Assembly: GCA_965153355.1 (NCBI GenBank)
Contig: OZ231127.1
Coordinates: 3,968,001-4,032,000, forward strand
From: Flaccisagitta enflata
Lineage: Eukaryota > Chaetognatha > Sagittoidea > Aphragmophora
DNA length: 64,000 bases
Direction of reading: 5' to 3'
Shown: piece after piece, positions 24,181 to 33,389 of the stretch
How the letters are laid out: each line of letters begins with the position of its first letter
Numbering within the stretch: position 1 is the first letter of the stretch
Notes under the pieces: generated by a model
The model's input: only the letters and a program-made list of their open reading frames with translations
Database searches by the model: none
What the model was told of the DNA's origin: nothing
Position numbers and translations under genes: made by a program

Positions 24181-24377
24181 AAGAAACTGACCAAAATTGA
24201 CAGACCTGCTGTAGGCAGATCAACTGCAACATACCAACAGCTTCAAAAGGACCAAAAGAGACAAAGCAAGATATACCAATATCGATGGACAAACAGACAG
24301 ACTGAATGAGATAGGAAAAGAGACACTCAACCTTAGAATTTACTATTTAGCAAGCTTTATGAAGAATTGCAATTCAT

Positions 24378-24479
24378 CCTCTCTGTCTCTCTCTCTGTCT
24401 CTCTGTCCCTGTCTGTCTGTGTCTGTCACTCTCTCTCTCTTTGAGTCTCTGTCCGTCTCTGTTCGTCTATCTCTCTCTC

Positions 24480-24521
<42 letters not shown>

Positions 24522-24626
24522 TCTCTTTCTCTTTCTCTTTCGCTCTCGCTCTCGCTCTCGCTCTCGCTCTCTCGCTCTCGCTCTCGCTCTCTCGCTCTCT
24601 CTCTCTCTCTCTCTCGCTCTACCTCT
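24378..24626. repeat. TC-rich microsatellite (TCTG, TCTT, TCGC variants)
   Basis: Pyrimidine tract with successive zones of ctctctgt, tctctt and ctcgct units. Confidence 0.95.
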
Positions 24627-24785
24627 CTCTTCCAGTGTCCACGTAGCCCTCTCAACCCACAGCTCTCTTAAAATAGCGTCTTAAATTGGACCGTGTAAAG
24701 TAGCTATACCGAAGTTTGACTAAGAAACAATAGCGGGACGGTCCCGGAATCGCGGGACCGCCCCGAAATCGCGGGACCAAAAATT

Positions 24786-24905
24786 TATGTCCGATTCAGG
24801 CGGCGTGGCTGTGTCCGTTGGTCGGTTGGTTGGTCTGTGGGGTAACGCATTCGTTCGACGATCAACACGTCGCACCTTATTGGCCTGCTTGGCCTTGTTT
24901 ATAGT
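24786..24905. mobile_element. Family A hairpin element (hairpin end eroded)
   Basis: Contains ggcggcgtggctgtgtccgt, tcggttggttggtc, aacgcattcgttcgacgatc, then aacacgtcgcacctt and the terminal ggcctgcttggccttgttt. The hairpin arm is not intact. Confidence 0.65.
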
Positions 24906-25130
24906 CGCGAACTAGCGACTCAAAAAGAGGCTTTGTCCGTCCATACTGCCGTTTGTAGGTTACTCTAGTTAAAAAATTTAGAAACTTGCATTTTTGATTC
25001 TGCGGTTGTTAGTTAGTAAGGGGGGGGGTCTTAATCCCATGTCACCTGTTCCTCAGCGATTTTAAACCATACTGATTGATTGAATTAACGGTTCAGATGC
25101 GTCCTCGTACATCCATACATTTTTATAGGA

Positions 25131-25132
<2 letters not shown>

Positions 25133-25219
<87 letters not shown>
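25133..25219. repeat. (TC)n microsatellite
   Basis: About 85 bp of TC dinucleotide directly upstream of the first LU-gene exon; it could act as an extended pyrimidine tract for that acceptor. Confidence 0.97.
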
Positions 25220-25222
<3 letters not shown>

Positions 25223-25266
25223 AAATTATAGATTTGTCTACCCATTTCCGTTCCATCTGACCTTAG

Positions 25267-25368
25267 GCTTATGGATGCTGCTTTTGCTTGGAATCCCCGC
25301 GTGTTCGTCGGCTCTGAAATGCTTCGCCAGCCGCACTAACCCTGGAGACGCCTGCGTTTTCGGAGATG
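25267..25368 (+). CDS. Ly6/uPAR (LU) domain protein 1, first exon seen
   Basis: The four exons (25267-25368, 25725-25834, 26305-26388, 30635-30802) join in frame to about 151 residues from the Met at 25275. This exon encodes a short hydrophobic leader (MLLLLGIPACSSA) and the LU start LKCFASRTNPGDACVFGD. Over all exons ten cysteines fall in the three-finger pattern, with C-x-C-x4-C-N at the end and then a hydrophobic tail. Such proteins are secreted or held on the cell surface by a GPI anchor. An acceptor cttag at 25265-25266 suggests an upstream exon may supply more leader; the donor g|gtcggt is weak. Partner and role are unknown; it is not close enough for me to name an orthologue. Confidence 0.65.
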
Positions 25369-25724
25369 GTCGGTTGATGCGTTTGTGTGTGTTAGCGCGT
25401 GTGTGTGTGAGCGTGCGCGCTTGTGTGTGTATGTGTGCGCGCCTGTGTGTGTGTGAGCGTGCGCCTGTGTACGTGCGCCTGAGTGTGTGTTCCTGTGCGC
25501 GTGTGCCTGCGCCTGTGTGTGTGTGTAAGCGTGCGCCTGTGTACGTGCGCCTGTGTGCGTGTGCCTGCGCCTGTGTGAGTGAGCGCATGTGTTTGAGCGC
25601 GAGTATGTGTGTGTGCGCGCCTGTTTGCGTGTGAGCGCGGAAATGATATTGTGACCTGTCATCCCATGGAATTACGAGTTTATGCACGCTGTTAGACATG
25701 TTTCTTAATTTCTTCATTCAAAAG
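25369..25724. repeat. GT/GC-rich minisatellite in LU gene 1 intron
   Basis: 25379-25640 is degenerate gtgtgtgtgagcgtgcgcct-type repeat. Cys/Val and His/Thr frames across it are artefacts. Confidence 0.85.
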
Positions 25725-25834
25725 TGGCTAAGGATGGTGCTTGGAAGACTGCCACACAAGAAAAGTACTGCGAAGTGGTCAACTGTACACGGGATGTTAT
25801 CAACTGCGCCAGGGACACCATCGTCACTGAAGGG
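25725..25834 (+). CDS. LU domain protein 1, exon 2
   Basis: Acceptor tcaaaag, donor ggg|gtgagt (strong). TG completes a Val codon with the G left by exon 1, then AKDGAWKTATQEKYCEVVNC and TRDVINCARDTIVTEG. It supplies cysteines 3-5 of the LU fold (C-x4-C-x6-C spacing). The donor motif GTGAGT is the start of a 17-bp tandem array in the following intron. Confidence 0.8.
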
Positions 25835-26240
25835 GTGAGTCACTGACAGGGGTGAGTCACTGACAGGGGTGAGTCACTGACAGGGGTGAGTCACTGACAG
25901 GGGTGAGTCACGACAGGGGTGAGTCACTGACAGGGGTGAGTCACTGACAGGGGTGAGTCACTGACAGGGGTGAGTCACTGACAGGGGTGAGTCACTGACA
26001 GGGGTGAGTCACTGACAGGGGTGAGTCACTGACAGGGGTGAGTCACTGACGGGGTGAGTCACTGACGGGGTGAGTCACTGACAGGGGTGAGTCCATCGGC
26101 GCCTCAAAAGTGGTGAGTCGCTGAGGGAGTAAATCACTTGAGTAACATGTTTACTGTTGAATGGGTTGAGTCACTGAAGGGGTAAGTCACTGAAGGGACT
26201 GGGGCGAGTCAGTGGAAGGGGCGAGTGGCCAAGTCGCCGA
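25835..26240 (+). repeat. Tandem array of the LU gene 1 exon-2 donor (about 15 copies)
   Basis: Unit ggggtgagtcactgaca, 17 bp, starting at the exon/intron junction itself, regular to about 26092 and degenerate (gtgagtcgctgag, gtaagtcactgaag) to about 26240. Each unit recreates GGG|GTGAGT, a near-consensus 5' splice site. Confidence 0.95.
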
Positions 26241-26304
26241 AGACACATGTTTCCATGGAGCCGTACAGTATCTGAGCCAATAAATTTTCATCTTTTCTCA
26301 AAAG

Positions 26305-26388
26305 GGGAAGAAAACACACACGCTAAGCTGTGGAATGCATTTGGGAGATGCATTGGACTCTCGTCTGGAAACTTGCGAGCATTTGACG
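26305..26388 (+). CDS. LU domain protein 1, exon 3
   Basis: Acceptor tctcaaaag, donor acg|gtacga, 28 codons, phase 0 on both sides. Encodes GKKTHTLSCGMHLGDALDSR then LETCEHLT: cysteines 6 and 7 of the LU domain with typical 'C...R/L-TC' spacing. Assignment rests on phase agreement with its neighbours and Cys pattern; no single motif proves it. Confidence 0.72.
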
Positions 26389-26500
26389 GTACGATGCTAA
26401 CTCACCTTTTCTGCTCCTGAGAGCATTTGAAGGTACAGTGGGAACCCAACCTTTCTTGTTCTGTTACCATTGGACGGGACAGTGGGAACAACCTTTTAAG
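26377..26500 (+). repeat. Short tandem duplication of the LU gene 1 exon-3 donor
   Basis: The exon end and donor gagcatttgacggtacgatg recurs as gagcatttgaaggtacagtg at 26421-26440. A third, more diverged piece (accattggacgggacagtgg) is at about 26467-26486. Unit about 50 bp. Confidence 0.75.
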
Positions 26501-26525
26501 CATCTCTTGCACAAAAGGTCTCAAC

Positions 26526-27498
26526 TAGTGTTCGCACGAGCAGGCAATTTGCTAGCAGAGCTGCTGGCAGTAATTTGAAACTGCTCTGCTAGCAGAAAAT
26601 CTTCAGCTGCTAGCAGTAAATAGCAGTGAAAATTCTAATATTTCTATACTTTTTTGTCCAGTTATCCGGTAAAAATCCATATTGATGTATCTTCAAAGAT
26701 TTCTCTTGTTCTCTTTTTTGATTTGGATGATAAAACGATCTTCAGAAAATGTTACTTTTATGTAAACATATGTAAAGGCTATTCATGACAATTACCTTGA
26801 ACTGATGGGATAGTATCCCATTGGGATATGGCCAAAATCAATGAGACATGCTTAATTGAAGATATCTATTAGACTCAATGACGTCACAAAAATACCTTTA
26901 GATATGTTGCTGTTAAAGGCCTTTTTCAGCTAAACCAACAACAATTCTGTAGAGGTAGAATGCGCATCTAGTGCAGCTTTTTGCAATAATTGCTGATAAA
27001 GTTGTTTATACAATATGCCATCCTCTCTTAGAAAATACTCCCACGGTAGAGATTATCATGAGAAACCAAAACGTTGTGTGTCATTTTGAAATGGGTAACC
27101 AATTCCTGCTATTCCTGAGACATGCAGACCACTAGAAAACACCTAATGAATATGGCGGGCGAGTAGAAAAAATATCCACTTGGGTACCCTCTCATGCTCA
27201 TATACCAATAATGACAAGATACTGAAACTCTCTCCTCCCTGACACATCCATCTTTATATTCAATTATTTTTTTGCAGACACAGGACTGATTGTCTGTTAG
27301 TTAGTTACTTGGTCCGTTGGTTCTTAACACTGTTGAATTGTGTGTGGTTTTTTTGACATTACTGTCCCTGCCCAGCCATCCAAGACTGTGGTTACACGTA
27401 TCTGTTGTACTGCTCTTTATTGCTAGCAGTGCTAGCAGAAAAATATTTTTTCTGCTTTCTGCTAGCAGAAAAAAAATCCACTGCTTTTGCGAACACTA
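26526..27498. mobile_element. hAT-like non-autonomous transposon, 973 bp
   Basis: Ends tagtgttcgca and tgcgaacacta (exact complements), flanked by the 8-bp duplication GTCTCAAC (26518-26525 and 27499-27506). Subterminal tgctagcag motifs are clustered at both ends (26547-26620 and 27420-27470). No transposase frame. It sits in the last intron of LU gene 1. Confidence 0.92.
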
Positions 27499-27699
27499 GT
27501 CTCAACATTTTCTCAGATATCTCCTGGGACCAATTGCCCAACATACATCTTTCGTACTCAAGATTTTGATAGCACCATCCGTTCTTACTACCGCCAGTTG
27601 GTTTTTCGTACCCTGGTTTTTTGCTTGGTTACACTCTGGATGGACTTCCTTAAGTAGTATCCAGCTTTAAAGAAATTTCCCTTGTGGCGCCATTTGAAA

Positions 27700-27907
27700 T
27701 AAGTGACGCGGGGTCACAATATCGTTGCGGACGGGTGGGCAGGGGCATCCAACCCCCATCAACACCTCAACCCACCCCCAACAGTCAAACATACACGGGA
27801 AGTATCAAAAACGCTCGTTTTCCGACTTTTCAACTCGATCACTATGACGGACGGACCAACGGACGGATGGACAAAGCCTCTTATAGAGTTGCGTGTCCGC
27901 AACTAAA
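27700..27907. mobile_element. Family C hairpin element
   Basis: Far end cgttgcggacgggtgggcag, middle cgatcactatgacggacgga, hairpin end agagttgcgtgtccgcaact then aaaaa. GTTGCGG at the far end and the hairpin right arm CCGCAAC are complementary. Confidence 0.8.
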
Positions 27908-28009
27908 AAATCAAAAATTGATAGCTTTTCATCTTATTTTGCATTCAGAATTTTCATGGTTGATAGAAGACCTTTTTAGAAAGCATATTTGAAGGAATTC
28001 ATTATACGT

Positions 28010-30634
28010 ATGTATTTTGCGGTCGGACGGAACTGAATTCATTCATCTAATCATTCACTAATGTTTTTTAGTTGGATGGATTTTGGTTCATTTATTCATC
28101 CATGCATCTTTTGCAGTCGGACGGAACTGAATTCATTCATCTAATCATTCACTAATCTTTTTCAGTTGGATGGATTTTGATTTATTTATTCATCCACGCA
28201 TCTGTAGTCGGACGGAACTGAATTCATTTATCTATTCATTCATTAATCTTTTTCAGTTGGACGGAACTGGATTGAGTAGATTCATTTATTCATTCATTCA
28301 TCCACTCATCGTTTTCAGTCGGACGGAATTGAATTCATTTTATCATATATCTATTCATTCATAAATCATTTTCAGTTGGACGGAACTAGATTCATTTATT
28401 CATTCATCCATTCATCTTTTTCAGTTGGACGGAACTGAATTCGTTCATCTTTTCATTCATTCATCTTAAATTGGACGGAACCTGATTCATTCATTCTTCC
28501 ATTCATCCATTCATTCATCCGTTCATTTATGCATTCATCCATCCATTCATCTTTTGCAGTTGGGCGGAACTGATTTCATTCATCGTCTGACATATGAAAG
28601 ATGGACAATATCACTACTCTACCACTTACTTATCAAAGGATGAGAGCCTTTGGAGCTCTCAATGGTGTTTAATCCGGACCCATCACAACTATCCTTTAAC
28701 TTTCATTAAATTCTTTTTCGGTCGGACGGATTTTGATTCATTTATTCATTTGTTCACCTATGCATCTTTTTCAGTTAGACTGAACTGAATTCATTTATTC
28801 TTTCAATCATCCATTCATCTTTTCTGGTTGGACGGAACTGAATCCAATTATTCATTTTATTCATTCATTCATTCATCCACCCATTCATTTTATGCTGTTG
28901 GACGGAACTGAACTCATTTATCTACATTTATCTATTCATTCATTTATCTTTTTCAGTTGGACGGCACTGGATTCATTCATCTGTTCATTGATTCATCTTT
29001 TTCAGTTGGACGGAAATGGATTCATTCATCTATTCATTTTCATTGATTCATCTTATTCAGTTGGACATTGATTCATCTTATTCAGTTTGACGGAACTAGA
29101 TTCATTCATCTATTCATTGATTCATCTTTTTCAGTTAGACAGAACTAGATTCATTCATCTATTCATTTTCATTGATTCATCTTATTCAGTTGGACATTGA
29201 TTCATCTTATTCAGTTTGACGGAACTAGATTCATTCATCTATTCATTGATTCATCTTTTTCAGTTGGACGGAACTACATTCATTCATCTGTTCATTGATT
29301 CATCTTATTCAGTTGGATGGAACTAGATCCATTCATCTATTCATTGATTCATCTTATTCAGTTGGACATCGATTCATCTTATTCAGTTTGACGAAATTAG
29401 ATTCATTCATCTATTCATTGATTCATCTTATTCAGTTGGACATTGATTCATCTTATTCAGTTTGACGGAACTAGATTCATTCATCTATTCATTGATTCAT
29501 CTTATTAAGTTGGACGGATCTAGATTCATTCATCTATTCATTGATTCATCATTTTCAGTTGGACGTAACTGGATTCATTAATCTATTCATTGATTCATCT
29601 TTTTCAGTTGGACGGAACTAGATTCATTCATCTATTCATTGATTCATCTTATTCAGTTGGACATTGATTTATCTTATTCAGTTTGACTGAACTAGATTCA
29701 TTAATCTATTCATTGATTCATCTTTTTCAGTTGGACGGAACAAGATTCATTCATCTATTTATTGATTCATCTTATTCAGTTGGACATTGATTCATCTTAT
29801 TCAGTTTGACGGAACTAGATTCATTCATCTATTCATTGATTCATCTTTTTCAGTTGGACGGAACTAGATTCATTCATCTATTCATTGATTCATCTTATTA
29901 AGTTGGACGGATCTAGATTCATTCATCTATTCATTGATTCATCTTATTCAGTTGGACGGATCTAGATTCATTCATCTATTCATTGATTCATCTTATTAAG
30001 TTGGACGGATCTAGATTCATTCATCTATTCATTGATTCATCATTTTCAGTTGGACGTAACTGGATATATTAATCTATTCATTGATTCATCTTTTTCAGTT
30101 GGACGGAACTAGATTCATTCATCTATTCATTGATTCATCTTATTCAGTTGGACATTGATTCATCTTATTCAGTTTGAGGGAACTAGATTCATTCATCTAT
30201 TCATTGATTCATCTTTTTCAGTTGGACGGAACTAGATTCATTCATCTATTCATTAATTCATCTTATTCAGTTGGACATTGATTCATCTTACTCAGTTTGA
30301 TGGAACTAGATTCATTTATCTATTCATTGATTCATCTTTTTCAGTTGGACGGAACTAGATTCATTCATTGATTCATCTTATTCAGTTGGACATTGATTCA
30401 TCTTACTCAGTTTGATGGAACTAGATTCATTTATCTATTCATTGATTCATCTTTTTCAGTTGGACGGAACTAGATTCATTCATCTATTCATTGATTCATC
30501 TTATTCAGTTGGACGGAACTAGATTCATCTATTCTTTGATTCATCTTATTCAGTTGGACGAAACTAGATTCATTCATCTTTTCATTGATTCTTCTTTTCA
30601 ATTGGACAGAACTAGATTGATTCATCTTTTTCAG
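28010..30634 (+). repeat. Tandem array of the LU gene 1 last-exon acceptor (about 50 copies)
   Basis: Units of about 40-70 bp such as cttattcagttggacggaac then tagattcattcatctattcattgattcat. Nearly every unit contains a pyrimidine tract, cag and TTGGACGG, matching the true junction ttcag|TTGGATGG at 30634/30635. A non-array insertion lies at about 28580-28710, and part of it (gagagcctttggagctctca) recurs in reverse at 62936-62975. Confidence 0.93.
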
Positions 30635-30802
30635 TTGGATGGCGCCGCGGATAACGTGATCGGGAATAAGGAATTCCGCGTGAAAGAACATCACATTTGC
30701 AAATGCACTTCGGATCAATGCAACTTCGCTTTTCATGTCCAATCATTGAATTGTCTTCTTTGTTCAATCATAACAATGGCAATTGCAATGGCTCTGGAAT
30801 AG
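30635..30802 (+). CDS. LU domain protein 1, last exon with hydrophobic (GPI-type) tail
   Basis: Acceptor tttttcag; 55 codons plus TAG at 30800-30802. Encodes LDGAADNVIGNKEFRVKEHH, then ICKCTSDQCN (cysteines 8-10, the LU signature ending) and the tail SLNCLLCSIITMAIAMALE, a C-terminal hydrophobic segment as expected of a GPI-anchor signal. Phase 0 agrees with exon 3. Confidence 0.85.
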   Translation: MDGAADNVIGNKEFRVKEHHICKCTSDQCNFAFHVQSLNCLLCSIITMAIAMALE

Positions 30803-31009
30803 CCACTGTCACTGGCAAGTGGCAACAAGTTCGTGTATAAGATATTTCTCTGCATATCACCCGTCATGCGATGAATGTCTCGAATCCTAAAGTGATTTAT
30901 CAGGCTATCAGACTATCGCGTTCCTTTTATTTTATAGGCCTAGTTTCATGAAGAGAGTCAGTCTTTGCCCCGGGATTTTAGTTATCAATCATCAAGTTTT
31001 AGCTTCAAC
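30803..31009. other. Probable 3' flank/UTR of LU gene 1
   Basis: Unique-looking sequence after the stop codon. No clear AATAAA before the next dispersed repeat at 31010. Confidence 0.35.
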
Positions 31010-31190
31010 AAGGCTGCCCCAGTCGCGTGCGGGTGGGCAGGGGCTGTGCTGGAGGAGGTCACTAGAGCATTTGGGCAGGAGCAGTAGGCTCAAATAGCTC
31101 CGAAACGCCGAAAAAGTTAAGGGGACGACCGACCGACCGACTTTCCGACATAGCGGGGTGTAGGGTCGCGTAGCGCGTGACTGAAAATTG
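31010..31190. mobile_element. Family B hairpin element
   Basis: aacaaggctgccccagtcgc, gcgggtgggcaggggctgtg, gaccgaccgaccgac, and end gtagggtcgcgtagcgcgtg then actgaaaa. Confidence 0.75.
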
Positions 31191-31671
31191 CTCTTGAAAA
31201 TAGCTTTTCAAAATGTTATTATTATTCATAAAAACTTTTCTTTAAAATTGCTGGTCATTTTTCAAGGATTACTTGAATGTGTGTGACTTCCATGACAAAA
31301 GTTTGTTTATAATGTCATTTTACCACACTTGCAATGACTCTGAAAGAATTAATTGATTGAATTAAGGACTAAATTTGAAATGAAATAAATTATTTGGAAA
31401 AAAGTCCAAGAAACGAAGTTCCTTCGGTCTTTTTGAGTCTTGCAGAATTTTTTGGATTTTCATTTTTATCATATGGCGTTTGAGGATGTTGGTAAGCTTT
31501 TGGAGCCAAAAGAGATAACGCATGAAATTCATAGTTGATAAAGAGCTAATTCTCCTCTTTCAAGCCAAGCTGAACTCTGAGCGGTCGATAGTTTTTGAGC
31601 TATGATTTTTTAAATCTTTTTTTTTCCCAAAGATCAATATTTTTCATTGATCCTAACTTTGGGCCGTATGG

Positions 31672-31741
<70 letters not shown>

Positions 31742-31904
31742 TTTTTTCTCTCTCTCCTTTTCTCCCAACATTCATATATTTTTTTTTCACGGCGATTTTC
31801 CTACTTTTTTCCTACGGCGATTATGCGACTTAATTGGTAAAAAAAAAGAGAATAAATGTATAAAAAGAAAAAAAGATAAACAGACCTATCCTAGTGAATG
31901 AACA
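31191..31904. other. Intergenic, (TC)n tract, no gene
   Basis: A/T-rich with a 60-bp (TC)n tract at 31673-31735. Nothing else recognised between the two convergent LU genes. Confidence 0.5.
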
Positions 31905-32092
31905 AGAATGGATACACGGCTACCCCAGTCGCGCGTGGGTGGCGGGGGTTGTATTTGTGGTCCATATATCACTTGGGCAGGAGCAGTGAGGTCAAAGACT
32001 AAAAAACAAAAAGTAAGAGTAGAGCGGACCAACCGACGGACAGACGGAAAAAAGCAGGGCGTAGAGTCGCGAAGCAGGCGACTAGAAATTTT
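31905..32092. mobile_element. Family B hairpin element
   Basis: gaacaagaatggatacacgg, gtcgcgcgtgggtggcgggg, gaccaaccgacggacagacg, and end gtagagtcgcgaagcaggcg then actagaaa. The hairpin is partly mutated. Confidence 0.7.
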
Positions 32093-32284
32093 TTGAGTAA
32101 GCAAAACAGTTCATTTTTGAGTAAGCAAAACAGTTCATGCTTCGGCGATGTTCAGCAAAGCAATACAATATATGTCATGGTCAAAGCCAAACGCAACTTG
32201 TTCCCATCTTCTCCAATGCCCCCAGCGTTGATAATGATACCCCGCACCCTCGACGCCGTTTACGCCCCCCAAATCGCCGCGCCC

Positions 32285-32545
32285 TCAATCTCCGTCTTCA
32301 CCGTTACTGTCACCCCCGATGTTGCCTTCGCCGTGGTTGTCTTCATCACCGTTGTCCTCACTTCCGCTTCCGCCTCCACTTCCGCCTCCACTTCCACTTC
32401 CGCCTCCACTTCCGCCTCCGCCTCTGCCTCCACTTCCGCCTCCGCTTCCGTTGGGGTCAGCCGTTCCGGAAAATTTGCCGTCGTACTCGTTGCATTTTGA
32501 TTCCTCGCAATGACAATATTTTACAGTATCATACTCTTCGCAACC
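32285..32545 (-). CDS. Multi-LU-domain protein 2, last exon seen
   Basis: Acceptor cactaaacag (complement), phase 0. Reads GCEEYDTVKYCHCEESKCNE, the second half of an LU domain ending C-x-C-x4-C-N, then a Gly/Ser-rich linker and an Asp/Asn/Glu-rich end with TGA at 32287-32285. As read, it has no hydrophobic anchor. An alternative use of a GTGAGG donor at 32361 and an AG at 32212-32211 would switch to a hydrophobic tail (LRLALTMTYIVLLC, stop at 32154-32152). This gene's exons run 40629-40504, 39028-38567, 38048-37731, 32545-32285, about 388 residues, 5'-partial. Confidence 0.7.
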   Translation of the reverse strand, partial: GCEEYDTVKYCHCEESKCNEYDGKFSGTADPNGSGGGSGGRGGGGSGGGSGSGGGSGGGSGSEDNGDEDNHGEGNIGGDSNGEDGD

Positions 32546-32589
32546 CTGTTTAGTGTGCAAACGTGATGATAAACAAAGTGGCAGAAGTT

Positions 32590-33125
32590 GATGGTTAGGC
32601 GGTTTCATCATGAATCAGTGAGTCTTTTGACTGGACTTAATAGTAGAATTTATGCTTCAATGCCGGTACTATTTGGGCGGGGTCACAAAAGCGGACGGTT
32701 TGGCAGAGGCATGCGCGACCCCCATCTATACCTCCTCCACACCCCATGTTTACTCATACACATACGCTTATATGTGCAGCATCAAAAATACGCAATTTCA
32801 CAATATTCAACTCGATCATAACGGCCCAACGGATAAAGGGACCAACGGACGAACAAAATCTCACATATAGAGTTGCGTGTGCGCAACTAAAAATGTGAAA
32901 AACGTGGGTCACTGCGCTACTTTTCTTTGAGCTGCTTTCAAGTGCCATTTATAAGCAAAAAGTCCGTGACAATTTTGAATCGCGAGTGGTTTTTGCATCA
33001 CTGCTCCTGCCCAACCGTTCGCGACTGAATTGCCGCGTATCCGGCCTTGTTCTTTTAATAGATTTCAACCAATTATTGCAGTATATCAATAATTGCACTG
33101 ACGTCGAGGTGCAAACGAAGGACAA
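32590..33125. repeat. Intron block duplicated at 38095-38575
   Basis: Shares ggttaggcggtttcatca, tgagtcttt-gactggactt, a nested family C element (to 32892), gctgctttc-a-tgccatttat and accaattattgcagtatatc with 38095-38560, in the same order. It follows a duplicated LU exon, so the duplication covered exon and intron together. Confidence 0.85.
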
Positions 33126-33389
33126 ATTAGAGGAGTCAAAATATTTTTTCTAATATTTTAAATTTTACAAATCTAGACTTTTTTCATCAAAAAATATCAT
33201 TGTTATATTACATTGTTTTTAGTTTTGCATAGAAAATCATTTGTAGATAAAAAAAAAAGAGCGCTGAGCAAGTGAAGCACTGTGTCATATGTAGGTACAC
33301 CCTAAGCGAAATCCCAAAAGTGACCAATGACCCAATTTTTTGCCATAAGCCTATTGGAACTATCCCATAGAAGCCAAAAAAAGTTATAG

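Noticed and set aside
27517-27600. Possible LU gene 1 exon after tctcag (SPGTNCPTYIFRTQDFDSTI)
   Set aside because: Exons 3 and 4 already join in phase with a complete ten-cysteine domain; no good donor here.
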